A stretch of DNA of 51,661 nt from Verrucomicrobiota bacterium (lineage in GTDB: Bacteria > Verrucomicrobiota > Verrucomicrobiia > Palsa-1439), in contig VHCW01000027.1 in the NCBI GenBank assembly GCA_016871575.1, forward strand, positions 1-51,661, read 5' to 3'. Of the stretch, positions 16,420-24,035 are shown piece by piece. Position numbers and translations under genes: made by a program. Numbering within the stretch: position 1 is the stretch's first letter; every line of letters begins with the position of its first letter. The notes beneath the pieces were generated by a model, which saw nothing but the letters and a program-made list of their open reading frames with translations, was not told the DNA's origin and did no database searches.

Positions 16420-17541
16420 ATGAAACAATCGCAACCACGCTACATCATGGTCGGCGGTTTCCTCGGCGCCGGCAAGACGACGGCGATCCTGAAACTGGCG
16501 GAACATCTCAAGCGGCAGGGGCGGGCCGTCGGGCTGATCACCAACGACCAGGGCACCGGGCTGGTGGACACCGCGATGGCGCGGGCCAGCGATTTTCCGG
16601 TCGAGGAAATCTCCGGCGGTTGTTTCTGTTGCCGGTTCAATTCGCTGGTGGACGCCACGCGGAAATTGACGGCCACAACGCGTCCGGATGTGTTGATCGC
16701 GGAACCGGTGGGCAGTTGCACCGACTTGATGGCAACGGTCACCCTGCCGATGAAGCAGCTATACGGTGAGAACTACCGGATTGCGCCGTTGAGCGTGCTC
16801 GTTGATCCCATCCGCGCGATGCGCGTGCTCGGCCTCGGCGGCGGCCGTCAGTTCGCGCCGAAGGTGACGTACATCTATCGGAAGCAACTGGAGGAGGCGA
16901 ACCTGCTCGTCGTCAACAAATGCGAACTGCTCGATGCGACGCAAACAGCGAAGCTGGTGGCCGCGCTGAAACAGAATTTCCCTAAGGCCGACGTGTTCGC
17001 CGTTTCCGCACGCACCGGGGACGGACTTGCGGCGTGGTTTGACCGGATCCTGACCGGCGAACTCAGCGCGACCGACATCATGGACGTGGACTACATCACT
17101 TACGGCGTCGGCGAAGCGATGCTCGGCTGGTTGAACGCGACAGCGCGCCTGAGCGGTTCGCCTGTGGACGGCAACGAGTTGTTGTTGCGTATTGGTTGCG
17201 CGCTGCGCGACCGTCTCGCCAAGGCCGACGCGGAAATCGCGCATCTCAAGATGACGCTCACTGCGACCGGTGACGGACTCGACATCGCCGTGGCGAATCT
17301 TGTTCGCACCGACGCTGTGCCGGAATTGTCGTTCCGCCTCGCGGAACCGTTCACCGAGGGCGAACTGACCGTGAACCTGCGGGCGCAAGCCGAGCCGGCG
17401 TTGCTGGAGCGAATCGTGCGGGAAGTGGCTGGCGAGTGTGGCGCGGCGCTTGGAAGTCTCGCCAGCTTCAAGCCGGGGCAACCGAACCCGACACATCGGG
17501 TTGATGCGGGCGGTGTGGAGCACCGGCCGGTGTTGCCATGA
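16420..17541 (+). CDS. CobW/G3E-family metal GTPase
   Basis: The 373-residue protein has a P-loop (GGFLGAGKT, residues 12-20), the CxCC metal motif typical of CobW/ZNG1 GTPases (C68-F-C70-C71), a Walker B-like LIAEPVGSC and the guanine motif VNKCELL. G3E GTPases insert or deliver metals such as Zn, Ni or Co to client enzymes. The ATG at 16420 has no clear ribosome binding site and lies close to the predicted transcription start, so the leader may be very short. It overlaps the aquaporin gene by 4 bp. In this locus it may load metal into one of the enzymes, which is inference. Confidence 0.88.
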   Translation: MKQSQPRYIMVGGFLGAGKTTAILKLAEHLKRQGRAVGLITNDQGTGLVDTAMARASDFPVEEISGGCFCCRFNSLVDATRKLTATTRPDVLIAEPVGSCTDLMATVTLPMKQLYGENYRIAPLSVLVDPIRAMRVLGLGGGRQFAPKVTYIYRKQLEEANLLVVNKCELLDATQTAKLVAALKQNFPKADVFAVSARTGDGLAAWFDRILTGELSATDIMDVDYITYGVGEAMLGWLNATARLSGSPVDGNELLLRIGCALRDRLAKADAEIAHLKMTLTATGDGLDIAVANLVRTDAVPELSFRLAEPFTEGELTVNLRAQAEPALLERIVREVAGECGAALGSLASFKPGQPNPTHRVDAGGVEHRPVLP

Positions 17542-18308
17542 AGCTGGCCCGTTGGGTGGTTGGCGAATTCTTCGGGACATTCCTGCTGGTGTTTTTCGGT
17601 TGCGGCAGCGTCTGCGCGTCTGTCACGACCGGTGGGCAGGTCGGCGTGTTTCAAGTCGCCATCGTCTGGGGACTCGGCATCGCGACGGCGATCTACCTCA
17701 CCGGCGCGCTTAGCGGCGCGCACCTGAACCCGGCGGTGACGCTGAGCCTGTCGGTCTGGTCGGATTTTCCACGACGCAAAGTCCCGTCGTATCTTGCCGC
17801 GCAATTCACCGGCGCGTTCGCGGCGGCGGTCGTGTTGTATTTCATCTTCGGCGGCACGTTGGCGGCGTTCGAGCAGGCCAACGGCATCGTTCGCGGCCAG
17901 GCCGGCAGCGAGGCGAGCGCGAAGGTATTCGGCGAGTTTTATCGCCACCCACTGACTACAGCCCAGGCGTTCGGCGCAGAAGTCGCCGGCACGGCGGTGA
18001 TGTTGCTGGTGATTTTCTGCGTCACCGATGAACGCAACAAAGCCCGGCCACGAATCCTGACCGCCGCGACCATCGGCCTGACGGTGACGTTGCTGATCTC
18101 ACTGCTCGGCCCGCTGACGATGGCCTGTTTCAATCCAGCGCGCGACCTCGCTCCGCGATTGTTCTCGGCGCTGGCCGGCTGGGGCGCGGTGCCATTTCAG
18201 GTGAACGGCATCGGCTGGTTGACGGTCTATGTGGTCGCGCCGGTTCTGGGCGGATTGTTGGGTGGCGCGGTCTATCGGACGTTGTTCCGTGATGCATACG
18301 CCGGATAA
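17538..18308 (+). CDS. MIP-family channel (aquaporin/glycerol facilitator)
   Basis: The 256-residue membrane protein has six predicted helices and both half-helix motifs: SGAHLNPAVTLSL (first NPA) and MACFNPARDLAPRL (second NPA). The D after the second NPA-R is typical of glycerol-type channels, but an assignment to glycerol or water is not safe. The start at 17538 forms an ATGA overlap with the GTPase stop. Its place between a metal GTPase and a ferredoxin in a terpenoid-like locus is odd; it might move a small neutral substrate or product. Confidence 0.92.
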   Translation: MKLARWVVGEFFGTFLLVFFGCGSVCASVTTGGQVGVFQVAIVWGLGIATAIYLTGALSGAHLNPAVTLSLSVWSDFPRRKVPSYLAAQFTGAFAAAVVLYFIFGGTLAAFEQANGIVRGQAGSEASAKVFGEFYRHPLTTAQAFGAEVAGTAVMLLVIFCVTDERNKARPRILTAATIGLTVTLLISLLGPLTMACFNPARDLAPRLFSALAGWGAVPFQVNGIGWLTVYVVAPVLGGLLGGAVYRTLFRDAYAG

Positions 18309-18322
18309 ACACGCCGCGCTGC

Positions 18323-18351
18323 TTGACAGAGATGCGGTCTTTCCGTATGTG
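18323..18351 (+). promoter_or_regulatory. predicted promoter of the ferredoxin-cyclase operon
   Basis: TTGACA (18323-18328) and TATGTG (18346-18351) are 17 bp apart. The block GTCTTTCCGTATGTGCAC (18337-18354) is the partner of the block at 16388. A downstream CACAT (18362-18367) gives a looser inverted repeat with ATGTG at 18347. Confidence 0.6.
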
Positions 18352-18365
18352 CACAGGTGAAACAC

Positions 18366-19055
18366 ATGGCGATCATCTACTGTAATTGCGTCCATGCCAA
18401 AGTTCTTTCGCCCGACGCGAAAGAGGCAGCGTTGCGCCAACTCCGCGAGTCGGGCGAGCCCTTCGAGGTGGTCGCCGATCTCTGCGAGCTTGTGGCGCAC
18501 GGACAATTCACCGCCACCGAACCGCTGAAGGTTTATGCCTGTCACCCGCGCGCGGTGAAAAGCCTGCTGCCGAACGCCGCGGAGGTTGTGGATTTGCGCG
18601 GGCAAACCACGGCGACAGCCACTTCGCCGGGAGCGTGGTTCCCGGTGATTGACTTCAACCGGTGCAGCCATTGCATGCAATGCCTCAGCTTCTGCTTGTT
18701 CGGCGTGTTCGCGGCGACGGCGGGCAAGATCCGCGTCACGCAGCCGGACAACTGCAAGCCGAACTGCCCGGCCTGCGCGCGGGTTTGTCCCGAAGCGGCG
18801 ATCATTTTCCCGAAACATCCGGAGCCGATCATCCACGGCGGCGACGGCCAGCGCGAGAAGGTGGACGTGTCGGCGTTGCTCGGCGGCGATGTCTATCAGG
18901 CGTTGCGCAAACGGTCGCGCTTCGCCAAGGACCGCGACGCCGCGACGGCGCGCGCGGAACGTTGCCAGTGCATCGCCAAGCTCCAGAAACAGCTCGGCAT
19001 TCCCGATGAAGTTTTGCGCAACCTCAACGTCGAATCGCTACAAAAGGACAAATGA
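18366..19055 (+). CDS. 4Fe-4S ferredoxin-domain protein
   Basis: The 229-residue protein starts MAIIYCNCVHAKVLSP, a short N-terminal domain of ~80 residues, followed by two cluster motifs: CSHCMQCLSFCLFG and CKPNCPACARVCPEA. The first has a C-x2-C-x2-C-x3-C pattern and the second C-x3-C-x2-C-x3-C-P, so two [4Fe-4S] clusters are likely. It should be cytoplasmic. The ATG at 18366 has AGGTGA five bases upstream; a GTG at 18357 is also open. It overlaps the DUF116-synthase gene by 4 bp, and the cysteine-rich DUF116 part there is its likely redox partner. Confidence 0.8.
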   Translation: MAIIYCNCVHAKVLSPDAKEAALRQLRESGEPFEVVADLCELVAHGQFTATEPLKVYACHPRAVKSLLPNAAEVVDLRGQTTATATSPGAWFPVIDFNRCSHCMQCLSFCLFGVFAATAGKIRVTQPDNCKPNCPACARVCPEAAIIFPKHPEPIIHGGDGQREKVDVSALLGGDVYQALRKRSRFAKDRDAATARAERCQCIAKLQKQLGIPDEVLRNLNVESLQKDK

Positions 19056-20656
19056 AACTGCCGCGCCTTGCGCCGCCGCCCCGGTTCCGGCTGCCACAAC
19101 CGAACATTCCGCCGACGCTCCAGCAACGCGACGAGCTGGTGCAGTTCGCGCGCCGCTGGGTCAAGGAATGGGCGCCGGTGCCGCCGGTGCCGCTGGCGGA
19201 GTTGCGGGAGTTGGCCGACAAGGTCATCGCTGAAACCGGCACCGACGCGCAGTTCCGCGATTACGTTGCTGTGCTCATCAACAACGAACTCTGGCGCGAG
19301 ACGCTCGCCGCGATTCCGTACGAGCGCCGGCTGTTGCTGTTGCCGAAATGCCTCCGCGCCGAGGACAAATGCCGCGCTTCGATGGATGAGTTCGGCCTGC
19401 TCTGCAAACAATGCGGCCAGTGCACGATCCAGGATTTGCAGGTCGAGGCCGAGCGGCTCGGTTACGCCGTGCTCGTCGCCGAAGGCTCGGCGATGGTCAC
19501 GCAGATGATCCAGGCCGGCAAGATTGACGCCATCGTCGGCGTCTCCTGCCTGAACGTGCTGGAGAAAGCGTTCCCGTACATGGAAGCCGCCGCGATTCCC
19601 GGCTTCGGCATCCCGCTGTTGCAGGGCGACTGCGCCAACACGACCGTGGACCTCGATTGGGTCTGGGACATCATCCACCTCACCAGCGCCGACACCACGC
19701 GCCGGCTCGACCTGACGGCGTTGCGCGAGGAGGTCGAGACGTGGTTCACGCCCGACGCGCTCGCCCGCGTGCTCGGTCCCGCCGACGGCCAGACCGATCA
19801 ACTCGCCCGCGAGTGGCTCGCCCGCGCCGGTAAACGCTGGCGGCCGTTCCTGACCGTGGCGACCTATCAGGCGTTGCGCGACCGTTCCGGCGACGAATTG
19901 TCCGATGACCTCCGCAAGCTGGCCGTCGCGGTCGAGTGTTTCCACAAGGCGTCGCTCATCCACGACGACATCGAGGACAACGACGCCCGCCGCTACGACG
20001 ACCCGACGTTGCACGAACAGCACGGCGTCGCCATCGCGCTCAATGTCGGCGACCTGCTCATCGGCGAAGGCTACCGTCTGATCCGCGCGACGCAGGTTTC
20101 CCCGCTGCAGACCCCCGCGCTGTTGCACGCCGCCGTCGAAGGCCACCGGCGATTGTGCCTCGGCCAAGGCGAAGAACTTTTCTGGAGGCGGCATCCGTCG
20201 CCGCTGAGCGTGCGCCAGGTGTTGAACATTTTCCGGCAGAAAACCGCGCCGGCTTTCGAGGTCGCGTTGCGGCTCGGCGCGATTTACGCGGGCCGGCACG
20301 AGCCGGTCAGCGAGGCGCTCGGCGCGTACAGCGAAGCGCTCGGCATCGCCTACCAGATCCGCGACGACCTCGAAGACTTCACCGCCGGCAAGCTGGACGA
20401 GACGGAGCCGAACCTGTTGGTCGCTCTCAAGCACGAAAAGGTCAAAGACCCCGAAACGCGGGCGCGAGTGTTGTTGGAGAGTTACAAACAGGAAGCGATC
20501 CGGTCGTTGCGCGACGTGCCCAGCGCCAATCTCAAGGGATTGTTGCGCCGCGTCGTCGGCCGCATTTTCAACCACGCGGAAATCAAAGGCTGGTGCCATG
20601 AGTTTCAGGCTCGAAATGCTGCAAGCCGCGCGACGAGCGCCGGCGCGGCTGGGTGA
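19052..20656 (+). CDS. fusion of DUF116 domain and polyprenyl synthetase
   Basis: The 534-residue protein joins two domains. Residues ~25-235 match DUF116: LLLLPKCLRAEDKCR, then FGLLCKQCGQCTIQDL and VGVSCLNVLEKAFPYMEA, with several conserved Cys that could bind Fe-S. Residues ~245-520 are a trans-isoprenyl diphosphate synthase, with the first Asp-rich motif D305-D306-x2-D309 (HDDIEDND) and the second D438-D439-x2-D442 (RDDLED). This half should condense IPP with an allylic diphosphate. The fusion suggests that the Fe-S/DUF116 part acts on the same intermediate or partner. Tightly linked to the ferredoxin (ATGA overlap) and to the cyclase genes (59-bp overlap downstream). No signal peptide. 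Confidence 0.88.
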   Translation: MKLPRLAPPPRFRLPQPNIPPTLQQRDELVQFARRWVKEWAPVPPVPLAELRELADKVIAETGTDAQFRDYVAVLINNELWRETLAAIPYERRLLLLPKCLRAEDKCRASMDEFGLLCKQCGQCTIQDLQVEAERLGYAVLVAEGSAMVTQMIQAGKIDAIVGVSCLNVLEKAFPYMEAAAIPGFGIPLLQGDCANTTVDLDWVWDIIHLTSADTTRRLDLTALREEVETWFTPDALARVLGPADGQTDQLAREWLARAGKRWRPFLTVATYQALRDRSGDELSDDLRKLAVAVECFHKASLIHDDIEDNDARRYDDPTLHEQHGVAIALNVGDLLIGEGYRLIRATQVSPLQTPALLHAAVEGHRRLCLGQGEELFWRRHPSPLSVRQVLNIFRQKTAPAFEVALRLGAIYAGRHEPVSEALGAYSEALGIAYQIRDDLEDFTAGKLDETEPNLLVALKHEKVKDPETRARVLLESYKQEAIRSLRDVPSANLKGLLRRVVGRIFNHAEIKGWCHEFQARNAASRATSAGAAG

Positions 20657-21419
20657 GTCCGCCGGTCTCGTCCGCCAATTCGTCCGCGGCCAGCAACTTC
20701 CCGACGGCAGTTTCCGCGACCGCAGCGGGCGCAGCGACATTTACTACACCGTCTTCGGTCTCGGCTGCCTGCAAGCGTTGCAGGAACCGCTGCCGCCGAA
20801 TTTGGAACAATATCTTCAAAGTTTCGGCGACGGCGCACAACTCGACTTTGTTCACTTCACCTGCCTCGCCCGCTGTTGGTCTGTCCTCCAACCGCCGGCG
20901 AGCCTCGCGCAACGACTCGCCGCATTTCCGCCGCCACAAACCGTCTATGACTGCTATCTCGCCTGCGGCGCGCATCAGGATTTGCAGGCGCCATTGCCAG
21001 ACACCGGCCCGTGGCTGCGCTGCCTCGAATCGCTCCGCTCAGGTGACGGCGCGTACGGTAACGCGCCCGGCCTGCTGCTCGGCTCGACGCTCGCCACTGC
21101 CGCTGCTGCGATGTTGCTGCGGCACCTCGGCGTAGCTGTCCCCACCGAACTCGGCCCGTGGCTGCTGGCGCAGTGCCGGCCGGAAGGCGGTTTCGTCGCG
21201 ATGCCGCGCGCGCCGGTGCCGGATTTGTTGTCCACGGCCACGGCGTTGCACGCGCTGGCCGGACTGCGCGTCCCGCTTGATGGCATCACGGAACCGTGTC
21301 TCGATTTCCTCGACTCGCTCTGGAGCAACGAGGGTGGATTTCACGGCCACTGGGCCGATGAGCATCTCGACGTCGAGTACACCAGCTACGCGCTGCTGGC
21401 GCTGGGACATCTTGCATGA
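20598..21419 (+). CDS. prenyltransferase / terpene-cyclase-like alpha-barrel protein
   Basis: This 273-residue protein has repeats of the alpha/alpha-barrel type shared by protein prenyltransferase beta subunits and class II terpene cyclases: LPDGSFRDRSGRSDIYYTVF, GDGAYGNAPG, PEGGFVAMP and NEGGFHGHWADEHLDVEYTS, each close to a QW-like motif. It is less than half the size of a normal cyclase and has no DxDD motif. It may be a partner subunit that completes the barrel of the next gene product, or a separate prenyl-binding protein. The start at 20598 overlaps the synthase 3' end by 59 bp in another frame; it has a 4-bp overlap with the next gene. Confidence 0.78.
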   Translation: MSFRLEMLQAARRAPARLGESAGLVRQFVRGQQLPDGSFRDRSGRSDIYYTVFGLGCLQALQEPLPPNLEQYLQSFGDGAQLDFVHFTCLARCWSVLQPPASLAQRLAAFPPPQTVYDCYLACGAHQDLQAPLPDTGPWLRCLESLRSGDGAYGNAPGLLLGSTLATAAAAMLLRHLGVAVPTELGPWLLAQCRPEGGFVAMPRAPVPDLLSTATALHALAGLRVPLDGITEPCLDFLDSLWSNEGGFHGHWADEHLDVEYTSYALLALGHLA

Positions 21420-23029
21420 TTGCCAAAACTCTCAGTCGTGCTCGTGAACAGTTGTTGGCCGCCCGCGGTTCGCACGGCCACTGGGAAGGCGAACTCTCCG
21501 CGAGCGCGTTGTCCACGGCCACTGCCGTTGTTGCGCTTGCACTCGTGGACCGCGAACGACACAGCGTGTTGATTCGTCGCGGCCTCGATTGGCTGAAAAC
21601 ACACGCCAACGCCGATGGCGGCTGGGGCGACACCGTTCTCAGCGTCAGCAACATCAGCACCACCACGCTCGCGTGGGCCGCGTTCGGCCTCGCCGGCGAA
21701 CCGGCGCCGCGCGCGGAAGCGTGGCTTGCGAAACACGATGGCGGCGACCTGGTGCGGGCGATCATCGCCCGCTATGGCAAAGACCGTACCTTCTCCGTGC
21801 CCATCCTCACAACGTGCGCGCTAACCGGCCGGTGCGGCTGGGAACACGTGTTGCCATTGCCGTTTGAACTGGCGGTGCTGCCACCGGAACTTTTCAAATG
21901 GCTCAAGCTGCCAGTCGTCAGCTACGCCTTGCCGGCGTTGATCGCCATCGGACAAGTCCGCCATCACCATCAGCCCGCGCTCCGTCTGATTCGCAACCCG
22001 GTCCGTCGAGGTTCACTCCGTGTGCTGGAAAAAATCCAGCCGGCCAGCGGCGGTTTCCTCGAAGCGATTCCGCTGACCAGTTTCGTCACGATGTCGCTGG
22101 CCGGCATGGGACTCGCCCGGCATCCGGTTGCCGAACGCGGCGTGAAATTCCTCGTCGCTGCCGCGCGCCCCGACGGCAGTTGGGCGATTGACATCAATCT
22201 TGCCACGTGGGTCACAACACTCTCGGTCAACGCGCTCGGCGACAGCCTGCCGGAATCCGAGCGCGGTCCGATTCGCGATTGGCTTCTTGCGCAGCAGCAT
22301 CGCGAGTTGCATCCGTACACCAATGCCACGCCCGGTGGTTGGGCTTGGACTGATCTCAGCGGCGGCGTACCCGACGCCGATGATACCGCCGGTGCGCTGC
22401 TCGCGTTGAAAACGCTCGGCGTGACGGACTCGGCGGCAATGGCCGCCGGTACTCGTTGGCTGCTCGGCTTGCAGAACAGCGACGGCGGCATCCCGACGTT
22501 CTGTAAAGGCTGGGGCGCGCTGCCGTTCGACCGCAGCAGTCCCGACCTGACCGCGCATGCGTTGCGCGTGTTCCCCGAAGGCCGCGCCCGGCAGCGCGCG
22601 TTGAAGTATCTCGCGCGCGCCCAGCGTCCCGATGGCGCATGGGTGCCGTTGTGGTTCGGCAACCAACACGCACCCGGCGACGAGAACCTGACGTACGGCA
22701 CGGCCAACGTTGTTCGCGCATTGCCGGCAGGCCCGATGCGCGAAGCCGGCACCCGCTGGCTGTTGTCGGCCCAGAACGACGATGGGAGTTGGGGTGGCGG
22801 CGTACGCACGCTGCCGTCAATCGAAGAAACCGCCCTGGCCGTCATCGCTCTGGATGGAGAACCGGCGCGGCGCGGCGCGGAGTGGCTCGTGCGTGCGACC
22901 GACGAAGGCCGTGTGTTCCCGCCGGCGCCGATTGGTTTCTATTTTGCCAAGCTCTGGTACTACGAGAAACTGTATCCGCTGATCTTCACCGTGGCGGCGC
23001 TGAAAACAACCGGTTCCCCACCCGCATAA
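21416..23029 (+). CDS. squalene-hopene-cyclase-like class II terpene cyclase
   Basis: The 537-residue protein shows repeated QW-type motifs (ADGGWGDT, PDGSWAID, NSDGGIPTF, PDGAWVPLWFG, NDDGSWGGG) and the protonating motif DxDD as D320-A-D322-D323 (GGVPDADDTAGALLAL). It therefore has the acid needed to start class II cyclisation of an isoprenoid. It is about 100 residues shorter than bacterial squalene-hopene cyclases. The segment FELAVLPPELFKWLKL resembles the membrane-binding region of that family. It ends the operon, four bases overlapping the short barrel protein. Substrate could be squalene or the polyprenyl product of the fused synthase; no squalene synthase is in the window. Confidence 0.85.
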   Translation: MIAKTLSRAREQLLAARGSHGHWEGELSASALSTATAVVALALVDRERHSVLIRRGLDWLKTHANADGGWGDTVLSVSNISTTTLAWAAFGLAGEPAPRAEAWLAKHDGGDLVRAIIARYGKDRTFSVPILTTCALTGRCGWEHVLPLPFELAVLPPELFKWLKLPVVSYALPALIAIGQVRHHHQPALRLIRNPVRRGSLRVLEKIQPASGGFLEAIPLTSFVTMSLAGMGLARHPVAERGVKFLVAAARPDGSWAIDINLATWVTTLSVNALGDSLPESERGPIRDWLLAQQHRELHPYTNATPGGWAWTDLSGGVPDADDTAGALLALKTLGVTDSAAMAAGTRWLLGLQNSDGGIPTFCKGWGALPFDRSSPDLTAHALRVFPEGRARQRALKYLARAQRPDGAWVPLWFGNQHAPGDENLTYGTANVVRALPAGPMREAGTRWLLSAQNDDGSWGGGVRTLPSIEETALAVIALDGEPARRGAEWLVRATDEGRVFPPAPIGFYFAKLWYYEKLYPLIFTVAALKTTGSPPA

Positions 23030-23078
23030 ACCGCACGTTTTCCCGTCAATCTCCCCCATCCGATTTCCACGTTTTACG

Positions 23079-23107
23079 TGAAACAATTGTTTCAACCAAA
23101 ACGGAAA
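23079..23107. repeat. left flanking repeat of PaaX cassette 1
   Basis: A perfect 16-bp palindrome TGAAACAATTGTTTCA (23079-23094) continues into CAAAACGGAAA (23097-23107). The same unit recurs at 23946-23974 with 26 of 29 positions alike. It lies between the convergent ends of the cyclase and the PaaX-like gene. A short hairpin (CACG/CGTG, 23068-23080) overlaps its left edge. Confidence 0.88.
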
Positions 23108-23109
23108 AT

Positions 23110-23886
23110 CTAGACGCGGGTAAGTTCGCGGAGGCGACGACGCAGACAGGCGCGAAATGCGGCGTGCCGCTCTTCAACAGCAGGGCCGCGATAGGATTTT
23201 GGCCAGAGGGCACGCGGCAACAACGGGTCAAATGAGAAGGCGTACTGGTAGGCGTCTCGCTCGATTCGCGCGACGCGGGCCAGTTCTTGGAGGTTGGCGG
23301 CTCGATTGAGCGAAGCGGTGTTGGCCACTGCATGCTGGAGATAGCCTTGATGCTGGCGGTTGATCTCGTCAAAGTCCCAGGCGGTGACGACCAGTTCCTT
23401 GTCGTCGCAAAGAAACAGACGGCTGACTTCAAATCCGCAGAAACATTCGGGAATCCCGCGTGCTTGGATGATGTCTTTCAGGACTGGCTCGACCTCGTGC
23501 GGCCAGACCCACACGCTGCGCTGTAACAGGCCGAATTTGGCGGCTCGCAACGCGCGCCACAGGTTGCTGCGGTCCCGTCGCCGCGAGGTGGGCAGATCGA
23601 AGCTGAACACGCGCCATTTGCCGTCCCACGCCAAATCCCAGTTTCGCCCCGGTTCCCACACCGGCAGACGTTTCCGTCCCGCGTCGGTGATGCTGAAGTG
23701 CGCCGTCTTTCCGCGTCCGCGCTGCTGCACGAGGCGTTGTTGCCGCCAGCGATCCAGCAGCCGGTCGAGTTCCCGGTCGCTGCTGCAGGAACGGAAGCCC
23801 GCCAGGATCAATCCGCAATCCCGCCGCGAGAACACCTCCAGCCCCCACAGAAAAAACTCCAGCGCGATCTCGATCTCCAATCTCAT
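23110..23886 (-). CDS. PaaX-family regulator-like protein, copy 1
   Basis: The 258-residue protein has an N-terminal winged-helix region (LFFLWG-type start, EIALEFFLWGLEVFSRRDCG; then LDRLLDRWRQQRLVQQRGRG) and the PaaX central domain, of Cas2-like ferredoxin fold (WDGKWRVFSFDLPTSRRRDR, then LLQRSVWVWPHEVEP). A C-terminal domain follows (RIERDAYQYAFSFDPLLPRALWP). PaaX proteins repress catabolic operons in response to acyl-CoA. A close paralogue lies at 33420-34199. No catabolic genes are adjacent. The palindrome at 23946 lies between a TTGACT-like -35 and a GATAAA-like -10 on the minus strand, so self-repression is plausible. Confidence 0.8.
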   Translation of the reverse strand: MRLEIEIALEFFLWGLEVFSRRDCGLILAGFRSCSSDRELDRLLDRWRQQRLVQQRGRGKTAHFSITDAGRKRLPVWEPGRNWDLAWDGKWRVFSFDLPTSRRRDRSNLWRALRAAKFGLLQRSVWVWPHEVEPVLKDIIQARGIPECFCGFEVSRLFLCDDKELVVTAWDFDEINRQHQGYLQHAVANTASLNRAANLQELARVARIERDAYQYAFSFDPLLPRALWPKSYRGPAVEERHAAFRACLRRRLRELTRV

Positions 23887-23945
23887 GGTTCAGTCCTCCG
23901 CATGTTTATTCATCCAGTGCTCTGCAAGCCAATTACCGTTTATCA

Positions 23946-23974
23946 TGGAACAATTGTTTCAGTCAAAACGGAAA
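23946..23974. repeat. right flanking repeat of PaaX cassette 1
   Basis: TGGAACAATTGTTTCA (23946-23961) continues into CAAAACGGAAA (23964-23974). It is a direct repeat of 23079-23107, 867 bp away. On the minus strand it lies 60 bp upstream of the PaaX start, in the promoter position. Confidence 0.88.
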
Positions 23975-24035
23975 TTGGACAACTGGGACAGGAGGGCGGG
24001 CGAGCAGTGTAATGACGCGGGCACGGCCCGGTTGG

